A stretch of 64,000 nt of DNA, taken from the NCBI GenBank assembly GCA_029260575.1, contig JAJDDB010000027.1, positions 498,501 to 562,500 of the forward strand, given 5' to 3'. This DNA comes from Phycisphaerales bacterium. GTDB lineage: Bacteria; Planctomycetota; Phycisphaerae; Phycisphaerales; SM1A02. Each line of letters opens with the position of its first letter. The first letter of the stretch is position 1. The notes under the pieces were generated by a model. The model was not told the DNA's origin, did no database searches, and saw nothing but the letters and a program-made list of their open reading frames with translations. The position numbers and the translations under genes are program-made. Shown one piece after another: positions 33,719 through 42,219 of the stretch.

Positions 33719-35527
33719 TTACGGATTGACAGGCGTGCGCCAGAGCATTTCGGTATCGCGCTTATCGACAACGACTTCATGCAGAGGGACATAACCGGCA
33801 GTTGTAAGAGCGGTGTTGTGTTCATCGGTCTGGCGGGCGAGAACGTAGCCGGTGCCGCTGGTCTGGCGGGCAAAATCCGTAAGTTCATCGAGCCGCACCC
33901 ACGGAATGAGCCGGCCGAAATAGATGCGAAACTCTTCGTTGAGAATGAACGCGCGATCGACGCCGGAGATGCGCAAGGAGCGCAGCGGCGCATCCCCCAC
34001 TTCCTGGCGCAGCTCGAATGCGACGGGCTTGACGGGATGATCGCCGGATGCTGCCCTGCTGTAGCACTGCCAGAAGACAGTCATCAGGACAATGCCCCAG
34101 ATGCCGGTCAGCGCGAATGCGGCCAGTGGTTTGCCGCGCCGATGTATGCGCCATGTCATCAGCGCGAGCACGGTGAGCACAACAGTGATGATGATCGCAG
34201 CCGGCCAGGTGACGGAACCGACGGCTGGTTCGTGCAGCGCTTCCAGTTGCTGTGCGACATCCTGTTTGGCTGTGTACTGCACGAGCCAGTTCTGCAGCGT
34301 GAGAAACGGTCCGTAGAACAGTGACACGAGCAGCATGGAAATGCCGTGTACGTTGACCCAGCCGGAGTAGCCGTCGGGCGTGCGACCCTTGCGCAACATG
34401 GAATCGTGATCGCGCCACACGAAAGCAAGCAGCAGCGCAACCGCCGGGATGATCGGCAGGATGTAGCGCTGCTGCTTGGTCGGGTGGATGGAGAACATGA
34501 TGAAAATGACGAGAAGCCACAGCCACGGCAGCAGCCGCGTTCGAAAACCGATGCGCTTTCCGTCCATGAATGGATGCGCAACTGCTGCGATCATCCACAC
34601 GGACCATGGCGCAACGAGTGCAAATATGCCCAGGTAGTAATAGAACGGCTGCGATGAATCGCGCATGGCTTCGAACTCCACGCGCAGCCGATCGTCTGCA
34701 TTCTTGACAGTGTTGTGAATCGTGACGTACCACGGCACGACCGCAGCGAGTGAAATCGCAACCGCGCCCAGCAGGCCAGCGACACTTGCGATTTTGCGGC
34801 GCGGGCTGATAGCGATCGCAAGAACGAGCGGGCCGAGTACAACTGGATACGCCAACGGATTCTTGCTGAGCGCTGCGGCAGCGAGGGCTACGCCGGATAC
34901 GGCCCAGCCGGTGATGATGCGACTGGTTGCGAGTGCGGTTTCTTTCGGTCCGATCGCCCACAGCCCCGCCGCAATGGAAAGCGTTGCAAAGGCGACGAAA
35001 TGAATGTCGTAGGAGGCGGTGCGGGCCTGTCTTTGAAAGAACACGGTCGCACCGGCTGCGAGCGCAGCACTGGCTGCGAGCGCGACATCATCGAGTGTCA
35101 GGCCGGCCCAGTAGATTGCGATCAATGTGAGCAGACCCATGCAGACAGCCATGAGTCGAGCACGATAGATCAACGTGTCCGCTGTTGCGGTTTCAGGGTC
35201 AAGGCCGGTCCACGCAAGCATCTGCTGCCAGGTCACCATCGGCGGCTTGGCAATGCGCGGAATTGTATCGTTGTATGACAAATACCAGTCGTAGTCCGAC
35301 TGGGCGTGCATGCGCAGCCAGGTTTCTTGTGAGACGACCAGCGCAACATTTTCCATGGTGTGCGTGGTATCGCGGCTGCCGAGGCTGATGAGCAGTGGCG
35401 GCAAACACAGCAGCAGCACAAACACCAGCGGCAGCCAGCGGCGTGTGATGCCGCGCGTTGCGCCGCGTGGTGTGTGATTGAGCCGCTGCATCGGCGGCGC
35501 GATCGAGCTTTCATAATGGCGTGCCAT
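33719..35527 (-). CDS. GT39/ArnT-like membrane glycosyltransferase
   Basis: 602 residues with about 11-12 membrane segments. The first periplasmic loop has the family signature ENVALVVSQETWLRMHAQSDYDW followed by IPRIAKPPMVTWQQ, equivalent to the acidic patch and KPP of ArnT/PMT enzymes, which use polyprenyl-phosphate sugars. Later segments include FQRQARTASYDIHFVAF, AALSKNPLAY, WYVTIHNT and HPTKQQRYILPIIPAVALLLA. Acceptor unknown (lipid A, glycolipid or protein). The ATG at 35527 is chosen; the frame opens at 35599 and another Met lies at 35491. It converges with pgi, with only 8 bp between stops. Confidence 0.82.
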   Translation of the reverse strand: MARHYESSIAPPMQRLNHTPRGATRGITRRWLPLVFVLLLCLPPLLISLGSRDTTHTMENVALVVSQETWLRMHAQSDYDWYLSYNDTIPRIAKPPMVTWQQMLAWTGLDPETATADTLIYRARLMAVCMGLLTLIAIYWAGLTLDDVALAASAALAAGATVFFQRQARTASYDIHFVAFATLSIAAGLWAIGPKETALATSRIITGWAVSGVALAAAALSKNPLAYPVVLGPLVLAIAISPRRKIASVAGLLGAVAISLAAVVPWYVTIHNTVKNADDRLRVEFEAMRDSSQPFYYYLGIFALVAPWSVWMIAAVAHPFMDGKRIGFRTRLLPWLWLLVIFIMFSIHPTKQQRYILPIIPAVALLLAFVWRDHDSMLRKGRTPDGYSGWVNVHGISMLLVSLFYGPFLTLQNWLVQYTAKQDVAQQLEALHEPAVGSVTWPAAIIITVVLTVLALMTWRIHRRGKPLAAFALTGIWGIVLMTVFWQCYSRAASGDHPVKPVAFELRQEVGDAPLRSLRISGVDRAFILNEEFRIYFGRLIPWVRLDELTDFARQTSGTGYVLARQTDEHNTALTTAGYVPLHEVVVDKRDTEMLWRTPVNP

Positions 35528-35621
35528 GTGCGCACCCCACTCTACGGCATCTGCAGGGTTGGTGCAGTGTCGATGCAACGGCGTACTGCGAATGAACATC
35601 CTTGTTTTTGGTGGAGGAGAA

Positions 35622-35658
35622 CGCGCATAAAGAAGGCGGCGACCGAATGGTCGCCGCC
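35622..35658 (-). terminator. Terminator of the flagellar cluster
   Basis: GGCGGCGACC (35635-35644) pairs perfectly with GGTCGCCGCC (35649-35658) around GAAT. On the minus strand it is followed by TTCTTTATG, 40 bp beyond the last flagellin gene. Confidence 0.85.
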
Positions 35659-35698
35659 CTGGGATTGCGTCAGAAGTGTGTTACGGAGGTGTCTGAGC

Positions 35699-37171
35699 TT
35701 AGCCGAGCAATTGCAGCACTGCTTGCGGCTGCGAGTTGGCGATTGCCAGAGACTGCGTCGCTGCCTGTGCCAGAATCTGCTGGCGGGTCAGGTTTGCGGT
35801 TTCCTGAGCGAAGTCCGTGTCACGGATCGCTGATTCAGCCGCAGCGGTGTTCTCGAGCGTAACGCTGAGGTTATTGATCGTCGAGCCGACGGTGTTCTTG
35901 CTGAACGCGCCGAGTCGTCCACGGAGCGTGGAGATCTGCTTGGCCGCCTTGTCGACGATCTTCTGTGCCTTGGACAAATCACCGTTGGTAACGTTGGCCG
36001 CACCGCCGGACTTCATTGCCGAGAGGAAACCGTCAATAGAATCACCGAGGTTACCAGTGGTGACGGTCTCGATACCGAGTGATACCTTCGAGGCAAGCGA
36101 AACTTTTGGCGAGAGGTTGAAGTCCGCGCCGCCACCGGTGATGGTGAATGTTTCAGTGCCTGTGGTGGTGTTGATTGCACTTGTTCCGTTGAGTGTGACA
36201 GATACGTCAAACCCGTCGCTGGAGACTCGTGCTTTCAGGCCGTCCGTAGTGGCCGTGATTCCGTTGATGAGGACGACTGCGTTCCGCCCCAGGTCTTTGA
36301 GGTCCTGACCCTCGGTGCCGCTTAGGTCAACGGCCGTTTTGATTATGTCATTCCCAGTCCCGCCGTCTTCTAGTATTTTCACCCGCACAAAGGCGTTTGT
36401 TCCATACTCGAGTGACGAGATGTTGACGGTGTTGCCGGAGACAATAGCCGAGACACCAATCGAATCCTTGAAGGTATTGATGCCTGTGACAATATCTGCC
36501 TGGGCGGTGCCGGATGCAAACGTGAACTGCTGCACGCCGTCGAGACCAGTGATCTCGATTGTCAACGCGCCGTTGTTCCCGTTTGCGAGGTTGGCGCCGG
36601 TTGACAGGTACAGGGTGCCTGTCTGAGCGGATGTCGAGACATCGACGGTGACGTCAATTGTCGCGCCGGCCGCGTCGGACAGGCGTGCTGAATTGATCGA
36701 CACATCATCGAGCAACGCAGCATTAACGCCTGTCGTGGTGTAATCGAAGTTGCCGTTAAGCAGTTTCGTACCATTAAAGCTTGTTGCGTTTGCGACACGG
36801 TCAATCGTCTGAAGGATCGAATCGATCTGAAGCTGATTGGCTTCTTTCTCTTCAGCAGACACGCCTGCATCGTTTGCGGTTGAGCCGACCAGCGACTGCA
36901 GCTCAACCAGAAGATTGTTGATTTCCTGAAGACCACCCTCTGCAACGTTGGCGACCTGTTCGGCCCGCTGGGCGTTGCTGATGGCCGCATTGATGGCCTT
37001 CTGCTCAGCACGCAGCGTTTCGCTGGCGATCAGACCGGCTGGATCATCGGCACCGCGGTTGATCCGCAGACCGGTGCTCAGGCGTTCGAGGCTGGTTGTC
37101 AGATGCTTGTTCTGAAAGTTTAGAACTCGTCGAGCAAGCATTGACGAGACATTCGTGTTGATACGACTCAT
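35699..37171 (-). CDS. fliC: Flagellin (copy 1)
   Basis: 490 residues; filament subunit. The conserved N-terminal D0/D1 region is clear (MSRINTNVSSMLARR..., LSTGLRINRGADDPAGLIASE), as is the C-terminal D1/D0 region (GRLGAFSKNTVGSTINNL, AESAIRDTDFAQETANLTRQQILAQAATQSL, PQAVLQLLG). The middle 200 residues are the variable outer domain. GGAGG precedes the ATG at 37171. It has its own sigma-28-like promoter and a leader of about 217 nt with several hairpins, so it is regulated separately from copy 2. It is the last gene before the terminator. Confidence 0.95.
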   Translation of the reverse strand: MSRINTNVSSMLARRVLNFQNKHLTTSLERLSTGLRINRGADDPAGLIASETLRAEQKAINAAISNAQRAEQVANVAEGGLQEINNLLVELQSLVGSTANDAGVSAEEKEANQLQIDSILQTIDRVANATSFNGTKLLNGNFDYTTTGVNAALLDDVSINSARLSDAAGATIDVTVDVSTSAQTGTLYLSTGANLANGNNGALTIEITGLDGVQQFTFASGTAQADIVTGINTFKDSIGVSAIVSGNTVNISSLEYGTNAFVRVKILEDGGTGNDIIKTAVDLSGTEGQDLKDLGRNAVVLINGITATTDGLKARVSSDGFDVSVTLNGTSAINTTTGTETFTITGGGADFNLSPKVSLASKVSLGIETVTTGNLGDSIDGFLSAMKSGGAANVTNGDLSKAQKIVDKAAKQISTLRGRLGAFSKNTVGSTINNLSVTLENTAAAESAIRDTDFAQETANLTRQQILAQAATQSLAIANSQPQAVLQLLG

Positions 37172-37225
37172 GGTGTCCTCCGTGAACACTTCGCCTTTAC
37201 GCGGCGACTGACGCAATCCGTTTCA

Positions 37226-37320
37226 GACTTGAGAATTCAAGTCCTCCCCGTTCCCTTGAATACGAGTTACTCGTGCAACCCGTTGACGCAACCCTTGGAT
37301 CAAGGCAAACCGTTTTGCCT
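37226..37320 (-). promoter_or_regulatory. Structured 5' leader of flagellin copy 1
   Basis: Four inverted repeats in 95 bp: GACTTGA/TCAAGTC (37226-37232, 37237-37243), ACGAGT/ACTCGT (37262-37274), CCTTG/CAAGG (37293-37305) and AGGCAAA/TTTGCCT (37303-37320); the last two overlap and could be alternatives. Just upstream (37329-37340) the transcript would read ACAGGAGCATGT, close to a CsrA-binding site, and another GGA sits in the ribosome site ACGGAGGAC. Confidence 0.5.
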
Positions 37321-37395
37321 CTCGCCGCACATGCTCCTGTCGGGCATTACTCACGAGGAACCGAATGCCTGACCCGTAGCAAATAGGCGTAAGGT

Positions 37396-37423
37396 GTATC
37401 GGCCCCACCCTTGAGGGACTTCA
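37396..37423 (-). promoter_or_regulatory. Sigma-28 (FliA)-type promoter of flagellin copy 1
   Basis: On the minus strand TGAAG, 15 bp, GCCGATAC. This matches the flagellar sigma-28 pattern TAAAG-N15-GCCGATAA at nearly every key base. The predicted start is near 37388, about 217 nt before the ATG. Confidence 0.7.
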
Positions 37424-37443
37424 GTCGCGTTCTTATTGGGAGA

Positions 37444-37613
37444 TGCACAGTTTCTACGAGACCGAAAAACACCGAACGATGATGCCTGGTCGTGGAATTC
37501 GCGATGCCAATAAAAACGCCCTGCCGATTCAGGCAGAGCGGATTGATTGATGCATGCGGTTATCGGTCACGTCGGAATTGGCTGCGTCGATTGACAGCAA
37601 GTCGCGAAAGTTT
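37444..37613. other. Spacer between the flagellin genes
   Basis: Contains the terminator of copy 2 and the upstream edge of the copy 1 promoter region. No gene recognised. Confidence 0.4.
37510..37541 (-). terminator. Terminator after flagellin copy 2
   Basis: On the minus strand CTGCC and GGCAG pair around a 6-nt loop, extended by GC pairs, and are followed by GGCGTTTTTATT. It lies about 75 bp beyond the stop codon. Confidence 0.7.
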
Positions 37614-39092
37614 TTATCCCAGCAGTTGCAAAACCGTTTGTGGAAGCGCGTTTGCCGTGGCAAGCACCGCCGTTCCAGCCTGTTGGAGCACCTGCGTACG
37701 GGCCAGTTGAGCCGTCTCATCCGCAAAATCAGCATCGCGGATCTTCGATTCACTTGCTGCCAGGTTCTCAACGCCGATCTGCAACGACCGAATGTTGGTC
37801 TGCACGGTGTTGCGTTCGAACGCGCCCAGCCGACCACGCGTGACCGATAAATCGGTGATCGCCTGATCGAGAATAGTGGATGCATTCTGGGCGTTGCCGG
37901 AGATCAGCGAATTCGCCTGTCCTGATTTGATTGAATCCAGGAAGAAGCGAATGCCGCCGAGCGTCGTTCCGCCGAGACGGCTGGTGGCAACGGACTGCAC
38001 GCCAATGCCGACCTGCTGTACAGCATTGATACTCGGACCAAGCTGAAATTCCGCGCCGCCGCCGGTTATCTGGAACGTCTGCTGCACGCCGGTTGTCTGG
38101 GCGAAAGCAGTGGACAGCTCAATTGCGACGCCGAGGCTCTGGGTGTTGAGCTCGACCTGCGTACCCTTGCCGGTGGCCAATGCGCCGTTAATGATTGCAG
38201 TCACATCCACGCCGGTGTCTCTGGTGGTGATATTTCCGCCTTGTGCGTCTGCCATAGAGAAGAAACTGCCGCCCTGCCCGATACGACGCACGGAGACGAA
38301 CTGCTCTGAGCCGTATTCAGTTGAGTTGAAGACGAGGCCGCTGGTCTGATCCGCCCCGTCAACGAGCGAAGCGCTGACGCCGGTGGATTCCTTGAGCATG
38401 TTTACCGCAGATGCGACAGCACTGAGCGTCGTTCCGGATGTGAACTGCAGTGTTTGCACACCGATGTTGCCAGCCAGTTCAATTGTCAGACTACTCAGCA
38501 GCGCGCCTGGCGAACCTGCAGTATTACCCGATAGAAACAGCTGCGCCGTCTGCGCTGAACTGATGACTTCGACATTGACCGCAACATTGGCGTTGTTGCC
38601 GAACTCTGCGGTGAAGATGCGGGCATCAAGAATGTTCGCAGTCGGCACGCCTGATGTGAGATAATCAAGCGAACCGTTGAGCAGTTGCAGCCCTGCGAAA
38701 CTTGCGGTGTTGGAGATGCGCGTGATCGAATCCAGGGCGCTGTCAATCTGCAACTGGTTGGCTTCGATCTCTTCCTTGCTGACGCCGCCGGTGTTGGCCG
38801 CTTCGACAACAAGCCCCTTCACAGAGTTCAGCAGATCTGCAACTTCAGCGAGATAGCCTTCTGTTGTCGCAATAACCGAGCTTGCGCGTTCGGAGTTGGT
38901 GATTGCCTGCCGAATACCTTTGAGTTCGCTGCGCAAGCGCTCAGAAACAATCAACCCTGCAGGATCATCAGCGCCACGATTGATGCGCAGACCGGTTGAC
39001 AGTCGTTGCAGCCGAGTGGTCAGATCGTTGGTTGTTCGTCCGAGCCGTGTTTGTGCAATAAGTGACGGGATGTTCGTATTGATCCTAGCCAT
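37614..39092 (-). CDS. fliC: Flagellin (copy 2)
   Basis: 492 residues. N-terminal MARINTNIPSLIAQTRLGR and LSTGLRINRGADDPAGLIVSERLRSE, C-terminal GRLGAFERNTVQTNIRSLQIG, AESKIRDADFADETAQLARTQVLQQAGTAVL and PQTVLQLLG identify it. It is similar in size to copy 1 but differs through the central domain, so the two probably form distinct filament segments or are used under different conditions. AGGAGG lies 6 nt before the ATG. It follows csrA by 102 bp on the same strand. Confidence 0.95.
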   Translation of the reverse strand: MARINTNIPSLIAQTRLGRTTNDLTTRLQRLSTGLRINRGADDPAGLIVSERLRSELKGIRQAITNSERASSVIATTEGYLAEVADLLNSVKGLVVEAANTGGVSKEEIEANQLQIDSALDSITRISNTASFAGLQLLNGSLDYLTSGVPTANILDARIFTAEFGNNANVAVNVEVISSAQTAQLFLSGNTAGSPGALLSSLTIELAGNIGVQTLQFTSGTTLSAVASAVNMLKESTGVSASLVDGADQTSGLVFNSTEYGSEQFVSVRRIGQGGSFFSMADAQGGNITTRDTGVDVTAIINGALATGKGTQVELNTQSLGVAIELSTAFAQTTGVQQTFQITGGGAEFQLGPSINAVQQVGIGVQSVATSRLGGTTLGGIRFFLDSIKSGQANSLISGNAQNASTILDQAITDLSVTRGRLGAFERNTVQTNIRSLQIGVENLAASESKIRDADFADETAQLARTQVLQQAGTAVLATANALPQTVLQLLG

Positions 39093-39194
39093 GGCAATCC
39101 TCCTTGATTGTGGCTAGCGCCGTCGAGCGGCGTTCCTGAAAAGAGCGAGACAGTCATCACGGATCATGGTGGACGTGACTTCTCGTGGCGGACA

Positions 39195-39485
39195 CTACGC
39201 AGTCTCCCTCCGGAGCGGCGTTGCAGTGGCGTCGAGCTTGGACGCCCGTTCAGCAGTGTTGTCTGCGCATGGCGGCGTCAAGCCACACAGCGCATCCTCA
39301 TCAAAGCGCACCGCCTGTTCATTCTCCCGTCGTATCGCTTCGTACACCTCCTTGCGGTGTACGGGAATGTTCGGCGGCGCTTCGATACCAATCCTGACCT
39401 TGTCGCCGCGGATGTCCACGACTGTCAGTTCGATCGCATCACCGATCATGATCGTTTCGTCACGCTGTCGTGAAAGGACCAGCAT
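39195..39485 (-). CDS. csrA: CsrA, carbon storage/translational regulator (extended)
   Basis: 96 residues. The first 60 match CsrA closely: MLVLSRQRDETIMIGD, ELTVVDIRGDKVRIGIEAPPNIPVHRKEVYEAI, including Arg6 and Arg44, which contact GGA motifs in RNA. The homodimer blocks ribosome access to target mRNAs. About 35 extra residues (FDEDALCGLTPPCADNTAER...) extend the C-terminus beyond the usual 60-75. AAGGAAGGAG is an excellent ribosome site and fixes the start at 39485. Position between fliW and flagellin is the classical arrangement for flagellin control. Confidence 0.95.
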   Translation of the reverse strand: MLVLSRQRDETIMIGDAIELTVVDIRGDKVRIGIEAPPNIPVHRKEVYEAIRRENEQAVRFDEDALCGLTPPCADNTAERASKLDATATPLRRETA

Positions 39486-39562
39486 GGGTCGGCTCCTTCC
39501 TTCAGGCGGATGGACGCAGCATTGTTGCTGCGACAATCCAAGAGGCCTCCGTGCCTCAACCC

Positions 39563-39587
39563 GGCGCGTCTGTGCGCGCCAATTTTT
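39563..39587 (+). terminator. Terminator-like hairpin on the plus strand between fliW and csrA
   Basis: GGCGCG (39563-39568) pairs with CGCGCC (39575-39580), followed on the plus strand by AATTTTTTCG. All genes here run on the minus strand, so it would end an antisense transcript. As an mRNA hairpin on the minus strand it could also separate fliW from csrA expression. Confidence 0.45.
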
Positions 39588-39631
39588 TCGACGCCGCCCG
39601 CAACTGATGCTGCGAATGACGAGACAGTTTC

Positions 39632-40078
39632 CTACGCCGTCGCTGCCTGCAACGGTTGACTGACATCCACAATGGCGTGCCGTGTTGTCCAGCGTTTTTC
39701 CGCCAGCACCAACTGCATCGCAGTGCGGTTGTATGTGTTCACAATCAGCGGTCCCTGCAGATTTGCAGTCAGCGTGCGGTCGTATTTGTTGACAATGCAG
39801 AACACCTGCGCATCGTCAATGCTTGCAAGGCCCATCTCAGCCATCTGTTCCGTGCGGATAGATGCCTGGAAACCGTTGACCCACAAACTCGGATCAGTCA
39901 CCACGAACGCCAGCTCCGGCGATTCGATGGACTGCAACCAATAGAACACGCCTTCATCGCTTGGCTGCAGCAATGCATACTGCGTGTACTTCGCAAACCC
40001 CAACAAACCAGCCGGGAATGTAATGATCCGGTTGTCATCGACCTTCACCGGTCCAAATCGAGTCGTCTCCACGTTCAT
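39632..40078 (-). CDS. fliW: FliW, flagellar assembly factor
   Basis: 148 residues. FliW binds and inhibits CsrA allosterically and is itself titrated by unassembled flagellin. Seen: MNVETTRFGPVKVDDNRIITFPAGLLGFAKY, YALLQPSDEGVFYWLQSIESPELAFVVTDPSLW, and NLQGPLIVNTYNRTAMQLVL near the C-terminus, all in family order. GGAG before the ATG at 40078 supports this start over the longer frame. csrA follows after 146 bp. Confidence 0.95.
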   Translation of the reverse strand: MNVETTRFGPVKVDDNRIITFPAGLLGFAKYTQYALLQPSDEGVFYWLQSIESPELAFVVTDPSLWVNGFQASIRTEQMAEMGLASIDDAQVFCIVNKYDRTLTANLQGPLIVNTYNRTAMQLVLAEKRWTTRHAIVDVSQPLQAATA

Positions 40079-40204
40079 TGGACGCTCCACTATTCGGCCT
40101 TCCAATCCTTGGTCTTCCCGCCGACACTCCGCCTGCGGGTGGACGTCCTGTCCGGGCTGTGCGTCGATCCGGCCGAAAGATCGACAACCCGATTTACGTG
40201 CGCG

Positions 40205-42190
40205 CTACCGGAGAAAATCCAGCAGCGACAGGGACAATGATCTGCTTGCTGTGGTCAACCCCGCCTGCAATTGCGTCTGCAACGTGGCAAAACGAATGGC
40301 TGCCTCGGTGTAATCCAAATCCTCAACTTCACTTCGCAATGCGGTGTCCTGCAATTTCAAATCCTCTTCACGAGTGACGGCATCGGAAACTTGCCGGGTC
40401 CGCACGCCGACTGTGGCGCGAGCCTCTGCAACCTGGGGGATGTCCGTCTCAATACGGCTGGTTGCAAGGGATATGCCACGCGAGTCATTGGCCAGCAATG
40501 CATCGCGAAGGGCGATCAGGTGGCTGAAGACACTGTCGACTGCAACTTTTGCGCGGTCTTCGCCGGTGATTACTGCGCTGCTCGTCGATTGTTCGATGCC
40601 AAGATTTGCAGCGGCGTGCGAGCCGTTGAGTGCAGTCACCGACAAATTACCCGCCCCGCCTGTGCCATCTCCAAGTTCGATGCCGTTGCCATCGCCGGCC
40701 AGCCGCGCTTCAAATTCGCCCGGCACGGCAATGCCCGCAGTGGTTGCTGCAGCGTTGATTGCGTCAATGGCATCCTGCACCGTCGCTGCGCCTGCGAGAT
40801 CGACATCAAATGTCTGTGCGTCCTTCAGCGTGACTTGAAAGTCCAGATCCCGGCTGGGGTCGGGTAATCCGCTGACGGGGTCAGTCCCGCCGGTGAGAAT
40901 CTCTACGCCAAGCCCGTCGTTGAAGTCGCTGAGCAATGTTGAGCCGGTGAAGCTGCGTACACCAAGCTGCGTTCCGGTGTTGCCGCCGGCGACTTCGGCA
41001 ATTGCCATCTGCCCGCCGGAGAGTTCATTGATGAAAGTCAGCCGATCGCCTGCATCGTTGATCTCGATACGGATGCCGATGTCGAGCGCTGCGACGGCAT
41101 TCTGAATATCCTCGACCGTTTCGGCGCCACTGAGATCAAGCTCGCGAACCAGACCGGCGTTGCTCAGGCGGATGGTTCCGAGCGGTGTCGTCACACCCGA
41201 CAGTTGCGTCAATGCCGTGCGCGTTGTCAGCAGCGGCTTGATATCAGCGCCGGTTGTGCTGCCTGCGTTGAACGTACCGCTCAGGCCGAGATCAACCGCA
41301 GCTCCATCGCCGTTGATGTCATCAATCGTGACGGTGACGCCGCCGCTGGGGATGATTTCAAATCGGTCGCCGGTGACAGGATCGATCTGGACAGTCGCGC
41401 CTGCATCAACAGTTTGAATGCCGGCCTGCAGCGCATCGACAACATCCTGCACGGTATGTGCATCTGTCAGATCAACCTCGACATCGGTGCCGTTGACATC
41501 GACATTGATCGTGGTGAGGCGAACGCCGAGACCGAGCGCGCCATCAAGATCGGCAATCCGCGTATCCGCAACCATAGATGGGTCAAGATCACGATCACCT
41601 TGCACGCGGGCGCTGAGCGCGCCGAATGCAGTCGTCCCAGACATGGTAATCGGCACGTTGCGGGCATCGCCAAGGTCAGTTGTCAGTCCGTTGCCCTGTC
41701 CAACATAGCGAATGCCGTTGAGTACACTTTCAAATGGTTGCGTGTTGGTGCGCGAACCGCCGAACAGTTGAATGTTCTGGTAATCGCGGTTGGCGATCGT
41801 CGTCAATGAATCGATCATCGCAGTGATTACAGCTGCCTGGTTGGCCCGCGTGTCGGCATCGGAGGTCGCCCCGATCTGGCTCATGCCGATGCTTTGGGCT
41901 TCCAACAACATGTCCGAGACATCGCCGAGCGATGCATCGACATTGTTCAGCGTCGCTTCCGCATGACTGAGATTGCGCAGCCGTTGATCGCGGCGCTCGA
42001 TGACATCATCAAGCACAGTGATCATGCTGGTGGCAATGACATCATCGGAAGGACGATTGACCGCCCTGCCGGTTGCCATCTGGACCTGCAGATTCAGCAG
42101 CAGACGCTGGGTGTTGCCGAGTTGGCCGGCCGCCATCTGACTGGCCAAAAGCGTCGGCACGCGACCGATGTTTGAAGGAAACGATGTCAT
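40205..42190 (-). CDS. flgL: FlgL, hook-filament junction protein with large insert
   Basis: 661 residues, about twice the usual length. N-terminal IGRVPTLLASQMAAGQLGNTQRLLLNLQVQMATGRAVNRPSDD and C-terminal SRIETDIPQVAEARATVGVRTRQVSDAVTREED, RSEVEDLDYTEAAIRFATLQTQLQAGL are FlgL-type. Between them lie at least three flagellin_IN-like repeats (AHTVQDVVDALQAG, AETVEDIQNAVAAL, AATVQDAIDAINAA), each followed by a beta-rich stretch. These inserts should protrude from the junction. The gene begins 29 bp after flgK ends. Confidence 0.9.
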   Translation of the reverse strand: MTSFPSNIGRVPTLLASQMAAGQLGNTQRLLLNLQVQMATGRAVNRPSDDVIATSMITVLDDVIERRDQRLRNLSHAEATLNNVDASLGDVSDMLLEAQSIGMSQIGATSDADTRANQAAVITAMIDSLTTIANRDYQNIQLFGGSRTNTQPFESVLNGIRYVGQGNGLTTDLGDARNVPITMSGTTAFGALSARVQGDRDLDPSMVADTRIADLDGALGLGVRLTTINVDVNGTDVEVDLTDAHTVQDVVDALQAGIQTVDAGATVQIDPVTGDRFEIIPSGGVTVTIDDINGDGAAVDLGLSGTFNAGSTTGADIKPLLTTRTALTQLSGVTTPLGTIRLSNAGLVRELDLSGAETVEDIQNAVAALDIGIRIEINDAGDRLTFINELSGGQMAIAEVAGGNTGTQLGVRSFTGSTLLSDFNDGLGVEILTGGTDPVSGLPDPSRDLDFQVTLKDAQTFDVDLAGAATVQDAIDAINAAATTAGIAVPGEFEARLAGDGNGIELGDGTGGAGNLSVTALNGSHAAANLGIEQSTSSAVITGEDRAKVAVDSVFSHLIALRDALLANDSRGISLATSRIETDIPQVAEARATVGVRTRQVSDAVTREEDLKLQDTALRSEVEDLDYTEAAIRFATLQTQLQAGLTTASRSLSLSLLDFLR

Positions 42191-42219
42191 CTCATCAATG
42201 CTCCAAAGTCTCGTCGAGT

